Below are positions 33,251-42,384 of a stretch of DNA of 64,000 nucleotides, piece by piece. The first letter of the stretch is position 1; each line of letters begins with the position of its first letter. The position numbers were made by a program, and so were the translations under genes. The DNA is from CAZVVT01 sp964630595 (GTDB lineage Bacteria; Chlamydiota; Chlamydiia; Chlamydiales; VFKH01), in contig CAZVVT010000005.1 of assembly GCA_964630595.1 (NCBI GenBank), positions 12,751-76,750 of the forward strand. The letters run 5' to 3'. The notes under the pieces are model-generated. The model saw nothing but the letters and a program-made list of their open reading frames with translations. It had not been told where the DNA came from and did not search any database.

Positions 33251-36200
33251 TGGAAAAGCTCAAACGCTGGCAACTGTGGCTGATGATCACCGTTATTGCG
33301 GTGACGATTTATAACATCCTCCCTACGGTCTTCTACTATACCAAGCCTTTGAAAGAGTCCGTTGATGCTCGCAAAGCAGCCGAAATCGGCATCTCGATTG
33401 CTAATAGAGTCAACTCGCTCGAAGAGCAGTCCGTAGACTGGGTCTGGGCCTTTGCTGACAACTTGGGGGTCAACCCCCAATCTGTGGAGCTGGAAGGTGC
33501 GCGCTTCATCCGCGTCCATTTTGCCACCGCCAAAGAGGCGAAGCGCTTCTCCCGCTCTCTGGAACGAGGCGGTCTACTCATCCCCTTTGTCCCCTCTCAA
33601 CTCGCTCCCGCACCTGCTCTGTCGAAAGAAACAGAGGTCGTGGTAGAGCGCAAAGTAGGCATCCACCTCGATCCTCAACGCATCGGCCGTTTTTTCAACT
33701 ACTCGAAAAAATTTGATGACCAAGGCGCTGCTACTTCCGCATGGCGTAGTATCGTCATTGACCGCGTCATTCCCATCGCACGCGCACTCTCCGGCGATAG
33801 CGAACTTTCAAAAGCCGCTTTGGCTGCTGTGGGGGCCTCTTCCTCAAAAGCAAAAGATGAGGCGCTGATCCAAATCAGCCGCAAACTCGTCTTCATGCAG
33901 AAGACCTTTGGTGTCGACAGCTCCATTACACAATCCTACTTCGCTACCCTGACGCAGACAGCAAAACGCGCAGGCGCAAAACTGCCCAAAAACCTCCTGA
34001 GTGACCTGCAAACGCTTTCTACCAAATTGACAGCGAAACAGAGCTCTGATTCGTCGAAAGTTCTGGCGGGCCAAGCAGAGGCTGTGCAGAGTGCTATCAG
34101 CTTGCTCAGTAACCACTCCTCGCTCTTTGCTGCAGCGCACAAGCCGCTCACAGCCTCTTCTGTCGTCGAAAAGCTCGAAGGCAAACAAGCCAAGGGAAGC
34201 CAAATCATTGATTTGAGCGCGACCTCTCCCTACTTCTCTTCGCTCGTGGTGGATTGGACAAATCAGCGCTTGGTCATTCAGATTAAACCCACTGTTCTCT
34301 CTATCTTGAGCAAATTTCCCAAGACAGAAGTAGAAAGCGCTACAGCTGACCGTCTGAACCAACTACTCATTGATGAAATGGCTCGCTTAAGCCGTCTCAC
34401 CAACGAAAAGATCGAGCAAGAGGGAGGACAATTCTCGCTCTCGCTCAGCGAACTGCCCGGCTCGACTAGCTTCCTCACGATGAAACTGGGCGCCGTTGCC
34501 AAAGAAGAGAGCGCTTCCCTCCTCAAGGTGCTGCAAACCAGCTTCCATCCTAAGAGTGAAGAGCTCTCTGCAGAGAACTTCCCCATCACGGCAGAACCGG
34601 GCAAGACGGGCCTTTATGTCTATGCCCCCGCTGCGTCGACAAAACGGGTTCCCGACACCTTCAAGAAAAGCTCCTACTACGTGATTGCAAAGGGGCTGGC
34701 AGCGATTCAAAACCAGTACAAGAACAGCAAGAGCGATGCAGCGAAGTTGGTGAAAGCCGACATCGACCAACTGGGAGAGATTCTCTCCAACCTCGGCTTC
34801 TTTGGTTTTTCTGCCTCTGAGTATGGTTTTGGAGCCGATCACAGCGGCGACGTGATCTTTGAAAAAGATGACGCCTTCCAAGACCTAATCCGCGCAACAA
34901 GAGAATCTTTCCAGAGAAAGGGAAGCCAATCGCTGGCCGTTCTCGAGCTCTCCGACGTGGAACAGCGTCTTCTCACAGAAAATCGCATCGATGACAACAC
35001 TCATGAAGATTTACTGCGCGCTCGAGATGCCTATCTCTCTGCTCAGGTAAGCCTGTCGAAGCAGGTGCGTCAAGAGGTGCCTCCACCGATTCGCAACGTC
35101 TATTGGGACAATGCGAAACTCTCTTTCCGCAAATACTTCCGCGGCGATGATCGCAAGATCCTGAAATGGGGTCTGGATCTTTCGGGTGGAAAGAGTGTGC
35201 GCATCGGCCTGAAAGATAAATCGGGTCGCTGGATCTCTGATCAAGATGATTTGAAAGAGGCTGTCAATCAGCTCTACAAGCGCGTCAATAAGATGGGCTT
35301 GTCGGAGGTTTCCATCCGCACAGAGGGCGACAAGATTCTGCTCGACTTCCCCGGCTCGCAAGGGCTCTCCTCGCAAGAATTGGTGAAGGCCGCATCGATG
35401 AGCTTCCACGTGATCAACGAGAAGTTTTCCACCTTGAACCGCGAATTGGCCGTCTACTCCAACGAGTTCCTGCAAGAGGTGTGGAACGAAGCGGTGGTGA
35501 CGAATCGCAAAGAGATCGAGAACATCCAAACCATTGCCTGGCGCCACTTGGGCGGCAGAAGCGATTCGCTTGAGTTCTTGCCAGAAAGCGAAGCGGCAAA
35601 GGTGCTTTATGAAAATGGCCTGCGTTTGGCAGGACCTAATGCGCCCAGCCCATCGAGTGCTTTCAACGACACTCTTTCCTCCATTGCCTTGATGCGCGGT
35701 GAGGATTTTGCGGACTGGGAGGGACAGACTCATCCCCTGCTCATCACCTTCCACAACTTTGCTCTCGAAGGCTCGAGCCTAGAGCGCGTGCTGGCAGGCT
35801 ACGATCCTCAGAAGGGCAATATTTTGACCTTCAGCGTGGCTTCGTCAGGCGTTTCCAAAGAGGGTGTGAAGCGCAATTTCCGCGACGACCTCTTCAATTG
35901 GACCAACCAATATGCCGAAGATCGCATTGCAGGCACTCCCAGGGCCACCTATTCACAAGGACGTGGATGGCGCATGGGGGTTGTTCTCAACGGCTCGGTG
36001 ATCTCCGCACCTGCATTGAATAGCCCGATTCGCGACCACGCGATGATCACAGGCCATTTCACGCAGCGCGAAATCAACCAGCTCGTAGCGGACTTGAAGG
36101 CGGGTTCTCTCACCTTCACGCCGAAGATTTTGTCGGAGAGCAACATCAGCCCAGAGCTCGGCAAAGCTGAGCGCAACAGCGGTATTTTTGCTGCCGCCAT

Positions 36201-37692
36201 CGGCACAGTACTCGTCATTATTGCCATGATTGTCTACTACCGCTTTGCCGGTTTGGTGGCCTCCGTTGCTGTACTCTTTAACTTGGCGATCTTGTGGGGC
36301 GTGCTACAAAACCTGGATGCCGCGCTGACGTTGCCGGGCATTGCTGCGATCATCTTGACCATCGGTATGGCCGTTGATGCCAACGTGCTCGTCTACGAAC
36401 GGGTGCGTGAAGAGCTCAATGCAGGCAAGCGCCTAGCCAGTGCTTTGGCACTGGGCTATAAGAAGGCCTTTTCTGCCATTGTGGACTCCAACTTAACGAC
36501 AATCATCGCCGCACTGATTCTGTTGCAGTTTGATTCGGGACCCATCAAAGGCTTCGCTCTCACGCTGATTGTCGGTATCGTCTCGTCGATGTTCACCGCC
36601 CTCTTCATGACACGCGCCTTCTTCTCGCAATGGGTGCAAAACCCCGCGCGCAAGACGCTCACCATGATGCGCTTTTTGACCACTCCTAACTTCAACTTCT
36701 TGAAGTGGGCAAAGCCGGCTATTCTTGCCTCGGCTGTTGTCGTGATCTTAGGTGCCGGTGCCTTCTGGAAAGAGGGTGCCCGCGTTCTCGGTATGGACTT
36801 CACTGGTGGTTGGGCGCTCACTGTCAACGTAGAACCTCAAAGCGATATCAACCCCCGCGAGGCTGCTCTGCATGCACTGGTTGCCAAGGGAGCCAACCCC
36901 TCACATGTACAGGTGCGCCAGCTTTCATCGGCTTCGCAGCTGCGCATTCAGCTCTCCACCAACTTGGAGCAAAAGGGCCAGCCCTTCTTTGGTCTACCGC
37001 AAGAAATTGACCCTGCAGGGCAATCGGTGGCGTACGCCTCCAACCCTCGCATATTGTGGGTTGTCGATGCGTTGGAATCGGGCCATGTCAAGTTGACACA
37101 GGACAGCTTAAACACCATCTCGGAAAACTGGAACCAAACCAGTGGTCAGCTTTCAGAAACGATGCGCGACCAAGCCGTGGTGGGTCTGGGGCTGGCGATG
37201 CTGGCCATTTTGGCCTATCTCTGGTTCCGTTTTGAGTTCAAATACGGTATTGCAGCGATCATTGGGCTCGTTCATGACGTGGTGATGACCTTCGCTCTCA
37301 TTGGACTTCTCTCCTTCTTGGGCGTAGCCATTGAGATCGATCTGCAGACGATAGCGGCCATCATGACAATCATCGGCTACTCGCTCAACGATACGATCAT
37401 CATCTTCGATCGTATCCGCGAAGACCTGCGTCTAATGCGCAAAGAGCCGATCCGCAACGTGATCACGCATGCGCTGAACGCAACATTGAGCCGTACAGTG
37501 ATGACTTCGGGAACGACCTTGCTTGTCTTGCTCGCTTTAGTAACGCTGGGCGGAAAATCAATCTTCGGTTTTTCTCTTGTGATGGCCATCGGTGTTGTCG
37601 TAGGTACGCTTTCGTCCCTCTTCGTTGCCTCTCCCTTGCTCATCTTCTTTCACTTTAGAGAAGCGCGATCGAGCGAAGTTGTGGAAAGCTGA
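33250..37692 (+). CDS. secDF: SecD-SecF fusion protein-export subunit
   Basis: The product is 1480 residues. One N-terminal helix (residues 8-27) is followed by a very long periplasmic region to about residue 975. Then come the SecD helices (with Gly-Met-Ala-Val-Asp-Ala-Asn-Val-Leu-Val near residue 1040) and SecF (Asp-Phe-Thr-Gly-Gly near residue 1180; Gly-Tyr-Ser-Leu-Asn-Asp-Thr-Ile near residue 1375). It uses proton motive force to pull proteins through SecYEG. As I recall, Chlamydia also has a fused SecDF of similar size, but the SecD periplasmic part is far larger than in E. coli SecD. YajC, its partner, is at 48296. Confidence 0.93.
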   Translation: MEKLKRWQLWLMITVIAVTIYNILPTVFYYTKPLKESVDARKAAEIGISIANRVNSLEEQSVDWVWAFADNLGVNPQSVELEGARFIRVHFATAKEAKRFSRSLERGGLLIPFVPSQLAPAPALSKETEVVVERKVGIHLDPQRIGRFFNYSKKFDDQGAATSAWRSIVIDRVIPIARALSGDSELSKAALAAVGASSSKAKDEALIQISRKLVFMQKTFGVDSSITQSYFATLTQTAKRAGAKLPKNLLSDLQTLSTKLTAKQSSDSSKVLAGQAEAVQSAISLLSNHSSLFAAAHKPLTASSVVEKLEGKQAKGSQIIDLSATSPYFSSLVVDWTNQRLVIQIKPTVLSILSKFPKTEVESATADRLNQLLIDEMARLSRLTNEKIEQEGGQFSLSLSELPGSTSFLTMKLGAVAKEESASLLKVLQTSFHPKSEELSAENFPITAEPGKTGLYVYAPAASTKRVPDTFKKSSYYVIAKGLAAIQNQYKNSKSDAAKLVKADIDQLGEILSNLGFFGFSASEYGFGADHSGDVIFEKDDAFQDLIRATRESFQRKGSQSLAVLELSDVEQRLLTENRIDDNTHEDLLRARDAYLSAQVSLSKQVRQEVPPPIRNVYWDNAKLSFRKYFRGDDRKILKWGLDLSGGKSVRIGLKDKSGRWISDQDDLKEAVNQLYKRVNKMGLSEVSIRTEGDKILLDFPGSQGLSSQELVKAASMSFHVINEKFSTLNRELAVYSNEFLQEVWNEAVVTNRKEIENIQTIAWRHLGGRSDSLEFLPESEAAKVLYENGLRLAGPNAPSPSSAFNDTLSSIALMRGEDFADWEGQTHPLLITFHNFALEGSSLERVLAGYDPQKGNILTFSVASSGVSKEGVKRNFRDDLFNWTNQYAEDRIAGTPRATYSQGRGWRMGVVLNGSVISAPALNSPIRDHAMITGHFTQREINQLVADLKAGSLTFTPKILSESNISPELGKAERNSGIFAAAIGTVLVIIAMIVYYRFAGLVASVAVLFNLAILWGVLQNLDAALTLPGIAAIILTIGMAVDANVLVYERVREELNAGKRLASALALGYKKAFSAIVDSNLTTIIAALILLQFDSGPIKGFALTLIVGIVSSMFTALFMTRAFFSQWVQNPARKTLTMMRFLTTPNFNFLKWAKPAILASAVVVILGAGAFWKEGARVLGMDFTGGWALTVNVEPQSDINPREAALHALVAKGANPSHVQVRQLSSASQLRIQLSTNLEQKGQPFFGLPQEIDPAGQSVAYASNPRILWVVDALESGHVKLTQDSLNTISENWNQTSGQLSETMRDQAVVGLGLAMLAILAYLWFRFEFKYGIAAIIGLVHDVVMTFALIGLLSFLGVAIEIDLQTIAAIMTIIGYSLNDTIIIFDRIREDLRLMRKEPIRNVITHALNATLSRTVMTSGTTLLVLLALVTLGGKSIFGFSLVMAIGVVVGTLSSLFVASPLLIFFHFREARSSEVVES

Positions 37693-39395
37693 TGTTATGG
37701 TCGAACCCCGTTGAAGACACTTCTGTAGCGCAAAGACTGGAAAGAGAGTTCGCTCTCCATCCCGTCATTGCGCGCCTGCTTGTCTCGCGCGGTCTTCATG
37801 ACAGTAAGGTTGTGCACGACTTTCTCTATAGTCACCTGCACGACCTGCACGACCCTTTTTTGCTCGCCGACATGGGCCGCGCTGTGGAACGCATCAAAAC
37901 CGCGATTCACAACAAAGAGCCTATTTTAATCTACAGCGACAACGACGTCGACGGCATGACGGGGGCGGCTTTGCTCACCGACTGCCTCACAAAAATGGGC
38001 GCGCAAACCTTCTACTACGTTCCCAACCGCTCGCTGCTCAAGCAGAGCCTGCTGCTCGATGCCCTTGCCTATGCTGTGAAGAGGCACTGCAAGCTTCTCA
38101 TCACCGTTGACTGCGGCATTGGTGCTGCTTCAGAAATTGCCGAGGTGACCAAGGGCGGCGTCGATGTGATCATTACTGACCACCACGAACCCACCGATCG
38201 CTTGCCGCACACGGTTGCCACCCTCAACCCAAAACTCCTTAACTCACACTACCCCAACCGCGAGCTGACCGGGGTAGGTGTTGCTTTTAAACTTGCCTGC
38301 GCGCTGCAGCCACCAATTGATCTCAAACAATATTTGGATTTAGTGGCTCTTGGCACTATTGCCGACATGGGTTCTCTGCGCGGAGAGAATCGCATCTTAG
38401 TGCAATATGGCCTGCAGCACCTGCGTAGACCCAAACGCATTGGTTTGACCAAGCTTTTCAACATCGGCGATGTCAACCAGTCCGAATTGAATGCGGTGGA
38501 TATCGCCTCTAAAGTGGCCCCTCGACTCAACAGCTTGGGCCGCGTTGCAGAGCCGCGCAAAGGAGTAGAGCTCCTTTTGACCGATGACGCAACAACTGCT
38601 GAGAAGCTGGCAAAGCAGCTCGACCTGCACAACACGACAAGGCAGCAAATTGAAGCGAAGGTAGCCGAAGACGTCGAAAGCAAACTTGCCGTTGAGGATA
38701 AGGCCATTATTCTCCACGCCGACTCTTGGCACCCCGGAGTAATCCCCATCATTGCCACACGCATTGCCAAGCAATACAACCGCCCTACCATTCTCATTGC
38801 CATCGAAAAGGGCATTGGCAAAGGCTCTGCACGCACGATCCCCGAATTTCCCCTTCTCCCGGCGCTAAAAGAGCTCACCGACCTGTTGGTCAGCTTTGGA
38901 GGTCACAACTTCGCTGCCGGCCTTACTATCAGAGAGAAAAACATCGCTGCATTCAAAGAGCGATTCACTGCTTTGGCAAACAACCAGCTCTCTCACGAAG
39001 ACCTACGCGCAAAAATCAAAATCGATGCTAGGTCCGACTTTGATCTGCTCACTTTCGATCTCATGGAAGCGATGGCTCTCCTTGAGCCCTTCGGTATCGA
39101 TAATCCTCCCCCCGTCTTTTCTTGCATCGCCGAAATCTCTCGTCCCCCCAGACGCATCGGCTCTCACCACATCAAGTTCTATCTCAAGCAGGGCGAGCGA
39201 CTTCTCGAAGGCATCGGCTTCAACATGGCCGACCGCCTACCAGAGATCCAAGAGGGCAAACTCCACATTCTCTATACCCCCGTCATCAACCGCTTCCAAA
39301 ACCGCCAAAGCATCCAACTCCAAATCCGTGATTTTAAACCTGAGTTTGGGGTTTCAGCGCCCCTGAAATGCAGCGAGATGGCGAGGCAGATTTGA
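37692..39395 (+). CDS. recJ: Single-strand DNA-specific 5'-3' exonuclease
   Basis: The product is 567 residues. The DHH phosphoesterase motifs are Tyr-Ser-Asp-Asn-Asp-Val-Asp-Gly near residue 78, the Asp-Cys-Gly-Ile-Gly motif near residue 142, and Thr-Asp-His-His-Glu-Pro near residue 162. The DHHA1 part shows Gly-Gly-His-Asn-Phe-Ala-Ala-Gly near residue 402, and a C-terminal OB fold follows. It overlaps the secDF stop by one base (TGATG) and the methyltransferase gene by 28 bases. It acts in recombination and mismatch repair. Confidence 0.93.
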   Translation: MLWSNPVEDTSVAQRLEREFALHPVIARLLVSRGLHDSKVVHDFLYSHLHDLHDPFLLADMGRAVERIKTAIHNKEPILIYSDNDVDGMTGAALLTDCLTKMGAQTFYYVPNRSLLKQSLLLDALAYAVKRHCKLLITVDCGIGAASEIAEVTKGGVDVIITDHHEPTDRLPHTVATLNPKLLNSHYPNRELTGVGVAFKLACALQPPIDLKQYLDLVALGTIADMGSLRGENRILVQYGLQHLRRPKRIGLTKLFNIGDVNQSELNAVDIASKVAPRLNSLGRVAEPRKGVELLLTDDATTAEKLAKQLDLHNTTRQQIEAKVAEDVESKLAVEDKAIILHADSWHPGVIPIIATRIAKQYNRPTILIAIEKGIGKGSARTIPEFPLLPALKELTDLLVSFGGHNFAAGLTIREKNIAAFKERFTALANNQLSHEDLRAKIKIDARSDFDLLTFDLMEAMALLEPFGIDNPPPVFSCIAEISRPPRRIGSHHIKFYLKQGERLLEGIGFNMADRLPEIQEGKLHILYTPVINRFQNRQSIQLQIRDFKPEFGVSAPLKCSEMARQI

Positions 39396-40390
39396 CGATT
39401 TTGCCCGAAAGTAATGGTCGTCAGGTTTTAAGAGTTGCTAAAGTTGTTTTTGGTGGAGATGGCCTCTGCTACGATCAAGGCAAGGTCATCTTCGTGCCCT
39501 TTGTGGCTCCAGGAGAGCTTGTCGAGGTCGAAATTGTCTCCGAGCACAAACGATTTGCACGCGCCAAGCTCCTGCGCGTGATCGAGCCCAGCCCACACCG
39601 CGTGGTGCCCAAATGCCCCTACTTCGGTAAGTGCGGCGGTTGCCAATTACAGCATATCAATTACGAAGAGCAGCTGCGCATCAAGCAGAGCTTTGTGGAA
39701 GAAGCAACGGAAGAGATTCAAGCCGCACCGAAGCAGTGGAACTATCGCAAGTTCATCAACCCTCAATATAGAAACGGCCAGATGGGATTTATCGGCTGCG
39801 ACAACAAAAGTTTTGTCCCCATTACCCACTGCGATATCTACGCAGGGCCCTCCACGAACAATCATGACATTGTGGAAGGGCTCAAGATCACCTACTCCCC
39901 TAAGGCTTTTTCTCAGAACTTCCCCGAGGCGGCAAAGCTTCTGTATCGCTATGTAGCCTCTCTCATCAAACCTATACCGCTCACCGATCTCTACTGCGGC
40001 GTAGGGATTACGAGCCTTCTTGCAGCCCGTGTTACTACTGTCACGGGCGTTGAGCTGAACCCTGAAGCCATTCGCTTAGCGCAACTCAATGCCGACGCCA
40101 ACCATCTTAAGGTCAATTTCATCTGCAGCGATGCCGGCTGCGTCCCACTCACAGAACAAGTGCTCGTGAATCCGCCACGGATCGGTCTCAACCACAATAC
40201 GTTGACAAAACTTGATAAAGAGCCTACACGCCTCTTGATTTATATCTCCTGCAATCCTGCGACGCTTCGCCGCGATACTGCTTTCTTGAACAGCTGCGGT
40301 TACCGGATGAAATCCATGAAAGCTTTCGACCTCTTCCCCCAAACCACCCACATCGAAACCGTCTGCCTCTTCACTCGAGACCGCCTCTGA
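39368..40390 (+). CDS. Shortened RlmD/RlmCD-like rRNA uridine methyltransferase
   Basis: The product is 340 residues; family members are usually about 400-450. A TRAM domain (residues 15-75) is followed by the Fe-S ligands Cys-Pro-Tyr-Phe-Gly-Lys-Cys-Gly-Gly-Cys, with a likely fourth Cys in Thr-His-Cys near residue 155. The SAM site is Asp-Leu-Tyr-Cys-Gly-Val-Gly, and the catalytic Cys is in Tyr-Ile-Ser-Cys-Asn-Pro near residue 295. About 80-100 residues that normally lie between the fourth Cys and the Phe-Ser-Gln-Asn motif appear to be missing. The last 315 bases are also read antisense by the gene at 40076-41347. Confidence 0.85.
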   Translation: MQRDGEADLTILPESNGRQVLRVAKVVFGGDGLCYDQGKVIFVPFVAPGELVEVEIVSEHKRFARAKLLRVIEPSPHRVVPKCPYFGKCGGCQLQHINYEEQLRIKQSFVEEATEEIQAAPKQWNYRKFINPQYRNGQMGFIGCDNKSFVPITHCDIYAGPSTNNHDIVEGLKITYSPKAFSQNFPEAAKLLYRYVASLIKPIPLTDLYCGVGITSLLAARVTTVTGVELNPEAIRLAQLNADANHLKVNFICSDAGCVPLTEQVLVNPPRIGLNHNTLTKLDKEPTRLLIYISCNPATLRRDTAFLNSCGYRMKSMKAFDLFPQTTHIETVCLFTRDRL

Positions 40391-41347
40391 ATCTTCCACT
40401 ACCACACGCGCCGCAACAACAGGTGAAGCCCCAGCCGGAGCTGCCGGAATAGGGGGCAGCGGTACATATTCGGGCATATCAAACGGTATCTCTTCAAGCG
40501 AAGAAGTGCGTCGTTTATGGACAGCGACAAAAGAAGCCGGAGCAGCAGCGGCAGGAAGGACAGCAGCAACAGCGGCAGGAACGGGAGGAATAGCGGCAGG
40601 AGCAACAACTGCAACGGCAGGAGGGGCAGCGGCAGCAGCACGAGCAGCAGCACGAGCGGCTCGTGCAGCGGCGTCGACAGAAACAGCGGCGGCGGCACGA
40701 ACGGGAAGAATAGCGACAGGAGCGGGAGCAACAACCGCAGCGGCGGCAGCGGCAGCGGCGGCAGAAGCCCGAGCAGCGGCACGAGCGGCACGAGCAGCAG
40801 CGGCGTCAGCACGAGCAATAACACGAGCAGCGGCGGCGTCAACACGAACGAAAGCAGCGGCAGCAGCGACAGGAACAGCGACAGTACGAGACGGCTGCAC
40901 CCGCACAACTCCTACATTCTCCCTATCTTGCCTTTCTCTCTTTCTTTGCTCCGCATACCAAGTACTGCGTAAAACCGGAGTATCGTATTTTTTTGTTGGC
41001 TCAGGTCGCCCTTGTTCTTGAAGATTTTTAGCGAATTCTCTCCAAGGAAAAGGACCCCCTCTATCGCTGCTTTGAAATGCGTGCACCAAAGCAAAAAAAG
41101 GCTCTCGATCTTCTGGACGCACAGAGCGCAAAGAAGATGTATATTCACAGGTATAGCGACTAAGGTGCTGACAAATATATTTCAGGCACTGTTTTTTATC
41201 ATCGGTTCTTGGCCAGTGATCTTTGCAAACTTTATAGACCCTTCTAGAAAGATCCACTAGGTTCTCGTCTTGCCAACCTTCTTTAGAACGGACCTGTGCA
41301 AAAGCATCCTCAACGATAACGGCTCGGGTATCCGCTGAAATAGCCAT
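40076..41347 (-). CDS. Ala-rich protein A of a tandem paralog pair, tail overprinted on a methyltransferase gene
   Basis: The product is 423 residues from the ATG at 41347, one base beyond the paralog stop; a start at 41365 would overlap the paralog. Residues 1-145 form a charged helical domain shared with the paralog (Arg-Arg-Val-Tyr, Pro-Arg-x-Asp-Asp, Ser-Leu-Arg-x-x-Arg-Pro-Glu-Asp, Glu-Gln-Gly-x-Pro-Glu, Trp-Tyr-x-x-Gln-Arg-Lys). Residues about 157-272 are an Ala/Arg/Val/Pro low-complexity region with Ala-Ala-Arg-Ala-Ala-Arg repeats. The last 104 codons lie antisense to the methyltransferase gene. The final 20 residues match the paralog's C-terminus (Trp-x-Ala-Ala-Gly, Glu-x-Asp-Leu-x-Met), so this antisense tail looks genuine. 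No family is recognised; an effector role is possible. Confidence 0.65.
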   Translation of the reverse strand: MAISADTRAVIVEDAFAQVRSKEGWQDENLVDLSRRVYKVCKDHWPRTDDKKQCLKYICQHLSRYTCEYTSSLRSVRPEDREPFFALVHAFQSSDRGGPFPWREFAKNLQEQGRPEPTKKYDTPVLRSTWYAEQRKRERQDRENVGVVRVQPSRTVAVPVAAAAAFVRVDAAAARVIARADAAAARAARAAARASAAAAAAAAAVVAPAPVAILPVRAAAAVSVDAAARAARAAARAAAAAPPAVAVVAPAAIPPVPAAVAAVLPAAAAPASFVAVHKRRTSSLEEIPFDMPEYVPLPPIPAAPAGASPVVAARVVVEDSEAVSSEEADGFDVGGLGEEVESFHGFHPVTAAVQESSIAAKRRRIAGDINQEACRLFIKFCQRIVVETDPWRIHEHLFCEWDAAGIAADEIDLKMVGVGIELR

Positions 41348-41348
41348 A

Positions 41349-42338
41349 TCAAAGACCTGCGCCAAGCATGTAAAGATCGACTTCTTCTGTAGGCATACCA
41401 GCCGCTCTCCACTGAGAAATCAACCCTCCATCCATCGGCGACAGATCTGCAAAAAAATCATTCGCCGCTTGATCTGCAACTCCATCATCATCAAACTCCT
41501 CCTCCAAAGCGGCTAAGAGGTCTCCATCCCCGTCAAAAAGAGGAGAGGCTCCAGCCGGAGCTTGTGGAACCAAAGGAAGTGCAAGCGAGATTGGTGGGAG
41601 GAGAGGAAGTGCGGGTGGCGGAAGTTCGAGTTCAGACATCTCTTCATCCAAAGCAGCAGCGACGGGAGCCTCAGCGGCACGAAGGGAAGCAGCGCGAGTC
41701 ACCATACGCGTGATGGTAGCGGGGGCTGCGACAGCAGCAGAAGGCGCAACGCGGGTACCACGCGCAGAACGCGCAATAGCAGCACGAGCTGCGACAGCAG
41801 CGGCGCGAGCAGCACGAATAGCGGCAGCGGTGGCAGGAACGGGCGCATCTGCACTGGCGGTATGAGCAACGCAAGGCCTTTTTCGTTGCACTTTCTCGCC
41901 TCCCCAAAATCTTCCTCTTCCTTTTTTTCTCTGCTGCCCATACCAAGCATTGCGCAGCACCAAAGGATCATATCTTTTCCCCGCCTCTGGTAGACCTTGC
42001 TCTTTAAGACGTGAAGAAAATTCCGTCCAAGGCAATAAGCTGTCGGGATTACTCCTTTTATATTTTTTCACCAAACGACAAAGAGCGCCCAAGTCTTCTG
42101 GACGCAAAGCACGCAAGGAAGCCCTATCTTGTGGTAAATGGTAGCGAGCAATGTGATCTTTAATGTATCGGAGCGTCTTTCTTTCATCATCGGACCGCGG
42201 CAGCCTATCTTTGCAAGCATCATAAACTCTTCTAGCAAGACTTGATAAAGGCTCTCCTCTCAGTCCACTGGAGTAGATCTGCGTAAAAGTCCCATCAACG
42301 ATAGGGGCCCGAGGATCTGTACAGCAGCGCATTGTCAT
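41349..42338 (-). CDS. Ala-rich protein B of a tandem paralog pair
   Basis: The product is 329 residues. The N-terminal 145 residues are clearly homologous to protein A. A basic segment follows (Gln-Arg-Lys-Lys-Gly-Arg-Gly-Arg, then Lys-Val-Gln-Arg-Lys-Arg), then an Ala/Arg-rich region (about 165-235), an Ala-Pro-Ala-Gly-Ala-Ser-Pro motif shared with A, an acidic stretch, and a C-terminal Trp-Arg-Ala-Ala-Gly...Met-Leu-Gly-Ala-Gly-Leu tail matching A. Its stop lies one base before the start of A, so the pair is probably one operon. Basic clusters could bind nucleic acid or act as a nuclear signal in a host; this is inference. No known domain. Confidence 0.7.
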   Translation of the reverse strand: MTMRCCTDPRAPIVDGTFTQIYSSGLRGEPLSSLARRVYDACKDRLPRSDDERKTLRYIKDHIARYHLPQDRASLRALRPEDLGALCRLVKKYKRSNPDSLLPWTEFSSRLKEQGLPEAGKRYDPLVLRNAWYGQQRKKGRGRFWGGEKVQRKRPCVAHTASADAPVPATAAAIRAARAAAVAARAAIARSARGTRVAPSAAVAAPATITRMVTRAASLRAAEAPVAAALDEEMSELELPPPALPLLPPISLALPLVPQAPAGASPLFDGDGDLLAALEEEFDDDGVADQAANDFFADLSPMDGGLISQWRAAGMPTEEVDLYMLGAGL

Positions 42339-42384
42339 CTTAAACCTAACTGTGGGGCTATTTGGTGAGAAAGCTTCTCATGAC

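Noticed and set aside
40560..40880. Repetitive GCAGCG-type DNA that could be mistaken for a CRISPR array or tandem repeat locus
   Set aside because: There are no constant repeat-spacer units; it is codon-level Ala/Arg low complexity.
40506..41021. Plus-strand Ala/Thr- and Ser/Gly-rich reading frames resembling repeat proteins
   Set aside because: They are antisense and frame-shifted images of the GC-rich Ala-repeat region of the minus-strand gene and have no start signals or homologous features.
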